Assembly: GCF_036240795.1 (NCBI RefSeq) | Contig: NZ_CP108454.1 | Coordinates: 186,001-250,000, forward strand | Length of the DNA stretch: 64,000 nucleotides | DNA from: Streptomyces sp. NBC_01268 | GTDB taxonomy: Bacteria; Actinomycetota; Actinomycetes; Streptomycetales; Streptomycetaceae | Direction of reading: 5' to 3' | Position numbers and translations under genes: made by a program | The notes under the pieces: generated by a model | Database searches by the model: none | Told to the model about the DNA's origin: nothing | What the model saw: the letters and a program-made list of their open reading frames with translations, nothing else | Shown here: positions 50,323 through 58,541 of the stretch, in pieces | Position numbering within the stretch: the first letter of the stretch is position 1 | Layout: the number at the start of each line of letters is the position of its first letter

Positions 50323-51483
50323 ATGAGCGATGACATCAACGCGTACGACGCCAGCCGGATCCAGGTGCTGGAGGGGTGGCAAGCCGTGCGGAAGCGGCCC
50401 GGGATGTTCGTCGGCTCCATCGGTGAGCGTGGTCTGCGGCAGATGGTGTTCGAGGTCGCCGACCGGGCGGTGGGCGAGGTCCTGGCCGGCCGGGCCACGC
50501 GCGTGGATGTCACCCTCACTCCGGACGGCGGCGTGCGGGTCGGCGACGACGGGCCAGGTGTTCCCATCGAGGAGACGGCGGATTCCGGTCCTGGCCTCGA
50601 AGACCTGCTGACTCGGATGCAGTCCGGGGCGGGAGCCGGTGACCGTCACACCGTTCCACTCGGCCTCTGCGGCATGGGGCCCTTCGTCGTCAATGCCCTC
50701 TCCAGCCGGCTGACGGCCGAAGTGCGGCGCGAGGGCGTCCGCTGGGTCCAGGAGTACGGGCGCGGCGTCGCGATCGCCCCGCTCACCGAGCAGGGTCCGG
50801 CGACCGGCAGCGGGACCACCATCACCTTCTGGCCCGACTCCGAAATCTTCGGGGAAGCCGAGTTCTCGTTCACGGAACTGGCGCATCGCTTCAGGGAACT
50901 GGCCTTCCTGAACCGCGACCTGGAAGTCACGCTGACCGACCAGCGTCGCTCGTCCCGGCCCCGGTCGGACCGGTTCCGCTCCACGGGCGGCGCCAGGGAC
51001 TTCGTCGCCTTCCTCGACTGCCAGGCGACGGCATCCGACGAGCCGGACGTCATCCATGTCGAGCAGGAGGACCCTCGGATGGCTGGAACGCTGGAGGTGG
51101 CCTTGCGGTGGCATGACTCCGGCGAAGGGCGCGTCCACGGCTTCGCCAACAGCCGGCCCACCGCCGGTGGGACGCACGAGCAGGGATTCCGCGACGGGTT
51201 GGCAGCGGCTGTCAGCACGTATGCGCGGAAGCGGCGGCTGCTGACAGGAGCGGATCCCGATCTCGACCCTGAACGGATGGGTGCGGGGATCACGGCTGTC
51301 GTGTCGGTAAAGCTGGACGATCCCGAGTTCCACGGCTCCACGCGGGAGATGCTGGGTGGCCGCTTCGTGCGCTCCTGTGTCGACCAGACCGTCCGGGAGC
51401 ACCTCGGCAGCTGGCTCGAGGAGCACCCCGAACGGGCGGCGACCGTCATCGGCCGAGTCGTCCGGGCCGCCCACCGGACTTGA
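50323..51483 (+). CDS. gyrase-B-like ATPase without TOPRIM domain
   Basis: A 386-residue protein matching only the N-terminal GHKL ATPase and transducer domains of GyrB/ParE: LEGWQAVRKRPGMFVGSIGE, GDDGPGVPIE, GLCGMGPFVVNALS and GGTHEQGFRDGLAAAVS. The TOPRIM and C-terminal domains are absent; normal GyrB has about 690 residues. Key sites are altered. The family FEVVDNAID becomes FEVADRAVG: E44 is kept but the magnesium-binding Asn is R48. The ATP-contacting Lys of the QTK loop is Arg in HGSTREMLGG. It may bind nucleotide weakly or act as a decoy or regulator of gyrase. ATG 50323 has a GGAGGGGG site. Confidence 0.9.
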   Translation: MSDDINAYDASRIQVLEGWQAVRKRPGMFVGSIGERGLRQMVFEVADRAVGEVLAGRATRVDVTLTPDGGVRVGDDGPGVPIEETADSGPGLEDLLTRMQSGAGAGDRHTVPLGLCGMGPFVVNALSSRLTAEVRREGVRWVQEYGRGVAIAPLTEQGPATGSGTTITFWPDSEIFGEAEFSFTELAHRFRELAFLNRDLEVTLTDQRRSSRPRSDRFRSTGGARDFVAFLDCQATASDEPDVIHVEQEDPRMAGTLEVALRWHDSGEGRVHGFANSRPTAGGTHEQGFRDGLAAAVSTYARKRRLLTGADPDLDPERMGAGITAVVSVKLDDPEFHGSTREMLGGRFVRSCVDQTVREHLGSWLEEHPERAATVIGRVVRAAHRT

Positions 51484-51599
51484 CCGGTTCAGCCGGCGGG
51501 GCGCTTCCATTCCTCCGGTTGCGGCTGTTGCTCTGCCGGCGCCGCCGGTGACTGCGGTGCCGGCATGAGCCGTAGGCCTTGTCGGCGCACACGGAGGAG

Positions 51600-52505
51600 T
51601 CACTCGACCTGTTCCGGACGCGCCCCGGCCATGCGAGCCTTGGCGGTCACAGCGTCGACGAGACGCTTCAGGCCTTTCGGGTAGTCTCCGAGGAACAGGT
51701 TCGGCTCGATCAGTTCCAGCTCCATGACCACGGGCCTTCTTCTCTCGTCCAGGACCAGATCCACTCTGGCGAACAGCGGGATCTCCGGTGCCGGGACGGC
51801 TGCCAGCGCAGCCAGGGCCACCGAGATCTCGTCGTCCGTCGGCTGGTACGGGGTGACGTCGGGGTGCGGCACTCGTCCGTTGTCCACCACTCCTGACTCG
51901 GTGAGCACGGGGCCTTTGCGGATCGCGTGGCTGAACGTGCCGGAGATGAAGACCAGTGCGCGTTCCCCCTCTTCCACGAGCCGCAGGTACGGCTGCACCA
52001 TCACGGCCCGGCCCTGGTCCAGAAGCATCCGGACGTGCCGCTCGGCGTCGGCGCGCTGATCAGGCTCGTACCGTGCCGTGTCGAGTGCGCCGGCGGAGAC
52101 CACGGGCTTGACCACCACCGCGCCGGTGCCGGGGAAGTCCTCCTCGCCGTATGACGAGCCCGGTTCGATGAAGCGGGTGGGAACGACGGCGACCCCTTGC
52201 TCGGCAAGGTCCGTCAGATAGCGCTTGTCGCTGCTCCAGCGGACCACGGGAGCCGGGTTCCACAGACGCGTGAGGCGAGCCGTTGTGTCGGCCCAGGCCA
52301 GGTACTCGTCGATGCGTTCCGCGTAGTCCCAGGTCGACCGGATGACAGCCAGATCGAAACCGTCCCACTCCGCGTCCTGTGCGTCCCAGGCCACCGCAGT
52401 GCCCGACACGCCGTTGGCACGCAACGCCTCCACGATCAGCGGAAGGTCGGTGTCCCACGCCCTGCCGGCCTCGCTGGTCACGATCGCCACCCTGCCCACG
52501 CCCAC
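51600..52505 (-). CDS. ATP-grasp domain protein
   Basis: A 301-residue protein with an ATP-grasp fold: N-terminal VAIVTSEAGRAWDTDLPLIV, the nucleotide-binding strand GTGAVVVKPVVSAGALDTAR, QPYLRLVEEGERALVFISGT and the metal-binding VVMELELIEPNLFL. RimK/glutathione-synthetase relatives join carboxylates to amines with ATP; the substrate here is unknown. The start is GTG 52505 with a GGAG site. It converges on the gyrase-B-like gene. Confidence 0.92.
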   Translation of the reverse strand: MGVGRVAIVTSEAGRAWDTDLPLIVEALRANGVSGTAVAWDAQDAEWDGFDLAVIRSTWDYAERIDEYLAWADTTARLTRLWNPAPVVRWSSDKRYLTDLAEQGVAVVPTRFIEPGSSYGEEDFPGTGAVVVKPVVSAGALDTARYEPDQRADAERHVRMLLDQGRAVMVQPYLRLVEEGERALVFISGTFSHAIRKGPVLTESGVVDNGRVPHPDVTPYQPTDDEISVALAALAAVPAPEIPLFARVDLVLDERRRPVVMELELIEPNLFLGDYPKGLKRLVDAVTAKARMAGARPEQVE

Positions 52506-52679
52506 GTGCCACTCCTGTCGTCCACCGTCCCGCCTTCACTGCCCGGACCACATTGTCGTCTCGCCCTCGGGCGGAACCCCACGGGCCCACCTCAAGGGGC
52601 GCAGCTTGGGGCAGTGAGCGTACGAGGAGATGTCGGCGGGCGGACGCGGGAGGTGGCCGGTCCTCCTGTGCCGTCGGCC

Positions 52680-53165
52680 TCAGGCGCGGTCGGTTGCGGG
52701 CTCGGTCGCGTAGCGGCTCATCGCGTCGATGTCGGCCTGTGGTGTCAGCGGCCTGCCGTCGGCGAGCGCCTCTTGGAGGTCGCGGAAGTACTGCACGTAC
52801 AGGTCGGGGGTGAAGGTACTGAGCATGACGGCGGGTTGGTCGGTCACGTTGGCGAAGGTGTGCGGGGTGCCGGGCGGAACCATCACGAGCGTGCCCGCGG
52901 TGGCGTCGTGGTCCTCGTCCCCGACGGTGAACCGCACGGTGCCGGAGAGGATGTGGAAGCCCTCGTCGTGCAGGCCGTGGCGGTGCTGCGGCGGTCCCTG
53001 GGTGTGCGGGGCGAGGACGGACTCGGCGATCGCGAGACGGTGCCCGGTGCGGCTGCCGTCCTCCAGGACGCGCATGCGCGTGGTGCCCAGAACGATCGTC
53101 TCGCCCTCGCCCGGACCCACTACCGACAGGATCTGCGGCTCGCCGGTCTTCGCTTCGTCGGTCAT
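52680..53165 (-). CDS. cupin-domain protein
   Basis: A 161-residue cupin. Motif 1 is QHRHGLHDEGFHILSGTVRF, with the H-x-H...E metal ligands, and motif 2 is VPPGTPHTFANVT with the third histidine. The C-terminal helix FTPDLYVQYFRDLQEALADG follows. Typical of small metal-binding isomerases or dioxygenases; activity unknown. Its start is directly against a headless LysR fragment on the other strand, with no space for a promoter of normal length. Confidence 0.9.
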   Translation of the reverse strand: MTDEAKTGEPQILSVVGPGEGETIVLGTTRMRVLEDGSRTGHRLAIAESVLAPHTQGPPQHRHGLHDEGFHILSGTVRFTVGDEDHDATAGTLVMVPPGTPHTFANVTDQPAVMLSTFTPDLYVQYFRDLQEALADGRPLTPQADIDAMSRYATEPATDRA

Positions 53166-53739
53166 GTGCACCAGTGCACCGTCCGAGCACCCGGGGGTGG
53201 CCAGGCTGGCCGCCGCCTACCGCCGGAGCCGGCCCGGCATCGACGTCCGCATCCGCGAAGCCGATCTGACCGACCCGACCTGCGGGCTACGGGCCGGACT
53301 GGTCGACGTCGCACTGACTCGGGCGCCGTTCGACGAAACCGCCCTGACGGTGCGTGCGCTCCGGACCGACCCGGTCGGTGTGGTCCAGCGCGCCGACGAT
53401 CCGCTGGCCCGTCGCGACGGGCTGCGGCTGGCCGAGCTGAACGACCGTCACTGGTTCCAGTTCCCGCCAGGAACCGACCCCGTGTGGCAGTCGTACTGGA
53501 ACGGGGGCAGGCCGCGCGAGGGTCCGGTGGTGCGCGCCGTCCAGGAATGCCTGCAGGCCGTGCTGTGGAACGGCACGGTCGGCCTCACCCCCCTCGGACA
53601 CGACCTGCCCGCACAACTGGCTGCGGTGCCCCTCCTCGACATGCCGCCGAGCCGCGTGGTGGCGGTGTGGAACGAGGGCGACACCAATCCGCTGATCCGC
53701 TCCTTCGTCGAGACCGCGACGGCCGCGTACCGTCACTGA
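53166..53739 (+). pseudogene. LysR regulator, effector domain only
   Basis: About 180 residues match the LysR substrate-binding domain: GVARLAAAYRRSRPGIDVRI, GLVDVALTRAPFDETALTVR, GHDLPAQLAAVPLLDMPP and the end FVETATAAYRH. The first 90 residues, including the helix-turn-helix, are missing. The fragment begins within a few bases of the divergent cupin start. A deletion probably removed the regulator's 5' end and the shared control region, leaving the cupin gene with a new upstream sequence. Confidence 0.8.
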
Positions 53740-53867
53740 GCACCGGCAGCCGGCGTTTTTGCGGAGGGTGAGCGACTCGCGCGCACGCCGCCGCCCAGGA
53801 GCCGCTCCACCCCCGTCGGGCCCGAACCGGCGGACGGGGGGCGGTCGCCGGCCGCTGCCGCCGCTCC

Positions 53868-54104
53868 TCAGCGGCCGGATCCCCCGCCGCCGGGGTCTTC
53901 GGGGGTGGACCACGATTCCCGCCCTCCGCCGGCATCCGTGCGCGCGGGGTCACCGGTCGCCCGGCGCCTGCGCGCGACACGGCGGCTGCCCCACCAGAAC
54001 GCGGCGAGGAGGACGAGGACGACCACGATCCCGAGACAGATGGCGAAGAGCAGGGCGTTGGATCCGGCCGACGCGAGAGCAGGGAAGGCAGCGATGCCAG
54101 TCAT
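53868..54104 (-). CDS. DUF6479-type small membrane protein
   Basis: A 78-residue protein with a single hydrophobic helix (NALLFAICLGIVVVLVLLAA) followed by FWWGSRRVARRRRATGDPAR and a Pro/Gly/Ser-rich cytosolic tail. This GSRxxARR pattern after one helix is seen in the short Streptomyces DUF6479 proteins of unknown role. ATG 54104 has an AAAGG site. It is divergent from the MFS gene across 249 bases. Confidence 0.75.
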   Translation of the reverse strand: MTGIAAFPALASAGSNALLFAICLGIVVVLVLLAAFWWGSRRVARRRRATGDPARTDAGGGRESWSTPEDPGGGGSGR

Positions 54105-54353
54105 GTTCACCTTTCCAGGGGCAGCGACACGCCGCGACAGCCGGGCGTCGCGGGCATGCATCGCGACTGTCCCGTCCCGGCCCTCGCAAACGCTCGGCCC
54201 CGCGCATGCGGCGGTAGACGTTCGCGATGCCGAGCCGCCCCTGACGAGTGGGGAGCTCAATGTCGGTGTCGGAAACCTGCCGGAGGATCATGCCCGTTCC
54301 TGCTGGACTGGTGGTCGCACCCTGCATGTGACGACCGACTCAGGACGGGATTC

Positions 54354-55571
54354 ATGTCCGCAGCAACCACGCCTTCTGTCCAGGCTCCCGCACCGCCGGA
54401 TCGCCCTTCTCTGATTGCCTGGCTGGCCGTGATCTCGGTGATGCTGGGGATCTTTTCGATCGTCACCACGGAAATTCTGCCGATCGGCCTGCTGACCTCC
54501 ATCGGATCGAGTTTCGCCGTCTCGGACGGAATGGCCGGTCTCATGATGACCATGCCGGGATTTCTGGCCGCGGTTTCAGCCCCCTTGGTGACGGTGGCCA
54601 CGGGGCGCATCGACCGGCGGGTCATGCTGGGTGTGTTCATCCTTCTGCTGGCGCTGGCCAATTTCCTCGCCGCCGTCGCACCGAACTACTGGCTGGTCCT
54701 GGTCTCCCGCGTCATGGTGGGCGTCACGATCGGCGGATTCTGGTCCATCGGAGCCGGGCTCGCCGGCCAGTTGGTGCCCGCCGCATCCGTGGGCCGCGCG
54801 ACCTCGGTGATCTTCTCTGCGGTGCCGCTCGGCTCCGTACTCGGGGTACCGCTGGGCACGTTCATCGGTGACGTCGCGGGCTGGCGGACGGCGTTCCTGG
54901 TCATGGGCTGCTTCACGCTGACCGTCCTCGCCCTGCTGTTCCTGGTCGTCCCACCGCTCCCCTCCGACCGATCGACGCGCCTCGACGTCCTCGGTCGCTT
55001 GCTCCGGAGCACCGACACCCGCTTCGCCCTGGTGATGACGTTCCTCGTCGTCCTCGCACACTTCGGCACGTACACGTACGTCACCCCCTTCCTGGAGCAG
55101 GTGACCCATACGAGTGCGGCTCTCATCACGATCTTTCTGCTCGTGTACGGAGCAGCCGGAATCGCCGGCAACTTCCTCGGCGGGTCAACCGTGGGGCGCT
55201 ATCCGCGGGCGACTTTCGCCGCGGCCGCCGCGTCGATCGCCGGTGCGACGCTGCTCCTCCCGGTCCTCGGCCGGTCGGAGGTGGGAGCGGTAGCGCTGCT
55301 GATCGTCTGGGGCGTCGCGTACGGAGCCGTGCCGGTCTGCTCGCAGACCTGGTTCGCCAAGGCTTCGCCCGACTCCCCCGAGGCGTCCGCTGTCCTCTTC
55401 ACCGCCTCTTTCCAGGCCACCATCTCCATGGGAGCCCTGGCCGGAGGGGCTCTCCTCGACCGTTCCTCGCCCTCGACGGTCATGGTGCTGGGCGGAGTGG
55501 CAGCCGCCCTGACTGTGCTGGTGGTCTGGGTCCACTGGGCGGGGAGGTTCCACCGACCCAGGGTGTCCTAG
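54354..55571 (+). CDS. MFS transporter, DHA1 type
   Basis: A 405-residue transporter with about 12 helices. The helix-2/3 loop has VATGRIDRRVMLGVF, an abbreviated motif A (GxxxDRxGRR). Helix 5 has SVIFSAVPLGSVLGVPLGTF (motif C-like). It resembles AraJ/YdhP-type sugar or drug exporters (family 2.A.1.2). ATG 54354 has an AGGACGGGA site. The headless TetR fragment right after it may be the remains of its own repressor. Confidence 0.94.
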   Translation: MSAATTPSVQAPAPPDRPSLIAWLAVISVMLGIFSIVTTEILPIGLLTSIGSSFAVSDGMAGLMMTMPGFLAAVSAPLVTVATGRIDRRVMLGVFILLLALANFLAAVAPNYWLVLVSRVMVGVTIGGFWSIGAGLAGQLVPAASVGRATSVIFSAVPLGSVLGVPLGTFIGDVAGWRTAFLVMGCFTLTVLALLFLVVPPLPSDRSTRLDVLGRLLRSTDTRFALVMTFLVVLAHFGTYTYVTPFLEQVTHTSAALITIFLLVYGAAGIAGNFLGGSTVGRYPRATFAAAAASIAGATLLLPVLGRSEVGAVALLIVWGVAYGAVPVCSQTWFAKASPDSPEASAVLFTASFQATISMGALAGGALLDRSSPSTVMVLGGVAAALTVLVVWVHWAGRFHRPRVS

Positions 55572-55578
55572 CCACAGC

Positions 55579-56004
55579 GTGTCAGGCACAGCCGTCCCCC
55601 TCGGCGCGTGTCGTTGGGCCACCGCGCTGGCGGGGCGGTCGGGCCGGGACGCGCTGGAGGCGTTCGCCGAGGTCTACCGCGACTACGCCCGGTCGCACCC
55701 CGGCCGCCACGCCGCCGCCCGGCTGCCGCTGGCCCCACAGGCCGCGGCCGCGAGCGCGGGGCCCCGGCACGCGCGGATGATGCGGGCGATCCTGCATGGA
55801 TACGACCTGTCCGAGCCGGAAGCCACGCATGCCGTACGTCTGCTCGGCAGCGTCTTCCACGGCTACGCGGACCTGGAACTCAGCGGGGCCTTCAGTCACA
55901 GCGCCCCGGACAGCAGGGAGAGCTGGACCCGGATCGTCGACGCCTTGGACGTCGCCCTGCGCCACTGGCCGACCGGCGGCGCCGAGCCGCGACGACAGCC
56001 CTGA
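55579..56004 (+). pseudogene. TetR regulator, C-terminal part only
   Basis: A 141-residue frame with the TetR_C_33/WHG-type ligand domain: ALEAFAEVYRDYARSHPGRH, ILHGYDLSEPEATHAVRLLG and VFHGYADLELSGAFSH, ending IVDALDVALRHW. The N-terminal DNA-binding half is missing; the frame begins eight bases after the MFS stop. A short GTG-started protein might still be made but could not bind DNA in the usual way. The following SGNH hydrolase gene is commonly its partner in related genomes, so it may have been the SGNH gene's repressor. Confidence 0.75.
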
Positions 56005-56044
56005 CACGAACGAGGACGAGCGAAGAGACAAGGACGAACGAGAC

Positions 56045-57241
56045 ATGGACACCGAACACACCCCGACGCCCGCGCCCACCACTGCCGCCTCCACTCCCGT
56101 GGACCCCGACCTCGTGCTCGGAGCGATCGAGCTGGAACGTACGGCGAACGGTCTGCTGCCGCACCGGCTCCCCGCCCGGGCCCGCGCGCAGAACACCGAC
56201 CCCCAGCTCGCCATGGTCGAGGCACAACCGTCCGGCGTGCGGCTGGCGTTCCGCACCCGGGCGAGCCGCGTCGAGCTGGACACGCTGCCTACCAAGCGGG
56301 TCCATCCGGGGGCTCCCCCGCGCCCCGACGGCGTGTACGAGCTGTACGTCGACGGGCAGCCGGTCGCGAGCGGGGTCGCCCACGGCGGCAACGTGATGAC
56401 CGTCGACCTGACCACCGGCCACTCCCGGACCGGGCCCGGACCGGTCGCGACGCTGCGCTTCACGGATCTCCCGGACACCGAGAAGGACGTGGAGATCTGG
56501 CTCCCGCACAACGAGACCACCGAGCTGGTCGCCCTGCGGACGGACGCCCCCGTCACACCGCTCGGCGCGGGAGGACGCCGTGTGTGGTTGCACCACGGAA
56601 GCTCGATCAGCCACGGCTCCGACGCCGCCGGCCCGAGCACGACCTGGCCCGCGCTCGCCTCCCGCCTCGGTGGGGTGAACCTGGTGAACCTGGGCTTCGG
56701 CGGCAGCGCGCTCCTCGATCCCTTCACCGCCCGCGCCCTCCGAGACGCGTCCGCCGACCTGATCAGCCTCAAGATCGGCATCAATCTCGTCAACACCGAC
56801 CTGTTGCGGTTGCGCGCCTTCGGGCCGGCGGTGCACGGCTTCCTCGACACCATCCGTGAGGGACACCCGACGACACCACTGCTCGTCATCTCCCCCATCC
56901 AGTGCCCGATCCACGAGGACACACCCGGCCCCACCCTCCCGGACACCTCCGCCCTCAGCTCCGGCCGGCTCTCCTTCCTCGCGGCCGGCGACCCGGCGGA
57001 ATCGGCCACCGGCAAGCTCACGCTGAACACCGTACGGACGGAGCTGGCCCGCATCATCGCCCAGCGCTCCGCCGCCGACCCCCACCTCTTCCACCTCGAC
57101 GGCAGGCAGCTCTACGGGCCGACCGACGCGGCCTCCCTCCCCCTCCCGGACAACCTCCACCCCGACGCCCCCACCCATCGTCTGATGGGCGAACGCTTCG
57201 CGCGGTACGCCTTCGCACAGGAAGGGCCCTTCGCACCGTAG
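56045..57241 (+). CDS. SGNH/GDSL hydrolase
   Basis: A 398-residue esterase-like protein without a signal peptide. The N-terminal 170 residues form a beta-rich domain with GVYELYVDGQPVASG and TDLPDTEKDVEIWLPHNETT. The SGNH part has the nucleophile in VWLHHGSSISHGSDAAGPST, block II NLGFGGSALL, block III IGINLVNTD, and Asp/His in LPDNLHPDAPTHRLMG. This layout matches a group of Streptomyces cytosolic GDSL hydrolases. ATG 56045 follows the TetR remnant by 40 bases. Confidence 0.9.
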   Translation: MDTEHTPTPAPTTAASTPVDPDLVLGAIELERTANGLLPHRLPARARAQNTDPQLAMVEAQPSGVRLAFRTRASRVELDTLPTKRVHPGAPPRPDGVYELYVDGQPVASGVAHGGNVMTVDLTTGHSRTGPGPVATLRFTDLPDTEKDVEIWLPHNETTELVALRTDAPVTPLGAGGRRVWLHHGSSISHGSDAAGPSTTWPALASRLGGVNLVNLGFGGSALLDPFTARALRDASADLISLKIGINLVNTDLLRLRAFGPAVHGFLDTIREGHPTTPLLVISPIQCPIHEDTPGPTLPDTSALSSGRLSFLAAGDPAESATGKLTLNTVRTELARIIAQRSAADPHLFHLDGRQLYGPTDAASLPLPDNLHPDAPTHRLMGERFARYAFAQEGPFAP

Positions 57242-57260
57242 AACCCCACCGTAGAACCCC
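57235..57260 (+). repeat. 13-bp tandem duplication over SGNH stop codon
   Basis: ACCGTAGAACCCC is present twice head to tail (57235-57247, 57248-57260). The first copy contains the TAG stop of the SGNH gene, so the duplication repeats the stop codon and is silent. Confidence 0.85.
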
Positions 57261-57304
57261 AAGGGGCGCGGTGGTGCGGGGACTCTTGGCACGGTTGCGC
57301 GGCA

Positions 57305-58354
57305 TCAGGGCAGCAGGAGCCGCGCGAGCTCGGCCATCTCCGCCTCGGGATCCACCACGGGCTGGATCACCAGCTCGTCGACCCCTGACTGCTCCAGCGC
57401 GTCGATCTGCTGTCTGATCCGGTCTTTGGTCCCGACCAGACCGAACGTGTCCACCAGGGACGGCACGACGAGATCCCGGTCCTCGGTGGTCAACCGGCCG
57501 AGGTAGTTGCGGTAGAGGGTGTGGTGGCGGTCGGGGTCGGTGGCGGTGGTACCGCGTAGCTGGAGAAGGCGGTCGACGGCCCCGGCCTCCTCCGGAGTCA
57601 GGGACGCCCGGAAGGCCGGGTTCTCCACTGCGAGGATCAGGGCGCTCACCGCGATGTGCCCCATCGCGTCCTTGACCTCATCGCCGTACCGGTCCTCTCC
57701 GTCGGCAAGGACGTACAGGGAGGAGATGAGGTACGCATGCGTCTTCTCGCTGTTGCCCGCGGCCTGCGCCGCTGACCGGCGGGCGTGGCCGAGCGCGGAC
57801 CAGACCGCGGGGGCGTGCAGCGCGAAGGAGATCAGTCCCGTACCCAGGCGGCCGGCGACGGCGGCGACCTTCGGGCCGAACGCGGCCACGACGAACTCCA
57901 CCGGGTCCTCGACGTTGACGTAACCCCCGGCGTGCAAGAAGCGCACGCTTCTGGTCCGGGTTCCCTCGCGGTAGGCCGTCTCACGGCCGGCGGTGAGGTC
58001 CTGCAGGGCGGCCGTGAACGACTCCAGCTCCGCCGTCTTCGCAGGTCGCATGCCCAGCGTGCGCCGCGCGGTGTTGCCGGTGCCGACCCCGCAGATGATG
58101 CGGCCGGGAGCAAGGGCGTTGAGACTGCTGAGCGCCGCCGCCGCGGCCGGTGCGGAGCGCAGCGCCGGTGAGGTGACGCCGATACCGAGTCTGATGCGGC
58201 TGGTGGACTCGGCGCAGAGCGCGAGGCTGACGAACGGATCCCCGTGGACCATCGGCGTGTCGTACACCCAGAAGCTGCTGAAGCCGAGTTCCTCCGCGCG
58301 GGCGGCCAGGCGCTCCAGACCCGGGCGGGCGGTCATGACGATGCCGGTCCGCAT
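57305..58354 (-). CDS. LLM-class flavin-dependent oxidoreductase
   Basis: A 349-residue luciferase-like monooxygenase. It has FSSFWVYDTPMVHGDPFVSL, RIRLGIGVTSPALRSAPAAA, RIICGVGTGNTARRTLGMRP and the C-terminal FGLVGTKDRIRQQIDALEQS and VDELVIQPVVDPEAE, as in F420- or FMN-dependent family members such as methylenetetrahydromethanopterin-reductase-like proteins. ATG 58354 has a GAGAGGGG site. Substrate unknown. Confidence 0.94.
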   Translation of the reverse strand: MRTGIVMTARPGLERLAARAEELGFSSFWVYDTPMVHGDPFVSLALCAESTSRIRLGIGVTSPALRSAPAAAAALSSLNALAPGRIICGVGTGNTARRTLGMRPAKTAELESFTAALQDLTAGRETAYREGTRTRSVRFLHAGGYVNVEDPVEFVVAAFGPKVAAVAGRLGTGLISFALHAPAVWSALGHARRSAAQAAGNSEKTHAYLISSLYVLADGEDRYGDEVKDAMGHIAVSALILAVENPAFRASLTPEEAGAVDRLLQLRGTTATDPDRHHTLYRNYLGRLTTEDRDLVVPSLVDTFGLVGTKDRIRQQIDALEQSGVDELVIQPVVDPEAEMAELARLLLP

Positions 58355-58541
58355 GCTGACCCCTCTCACCGTCGGGATCTCTGGCTCGACGACTCACGTC
58401 GCGTCTTCCCCGGCGGTGGCTGTGATCGTGCCCCATGGAGCGATGGCTGCACGCCACCCCTGGCCTATCGGCCCGCATGTTCACGCGCTCGGCTCCGTCC
58501 ACCGTAACGCGCGGTCCGTGACCGGGCGACGCTCCGTCCCC

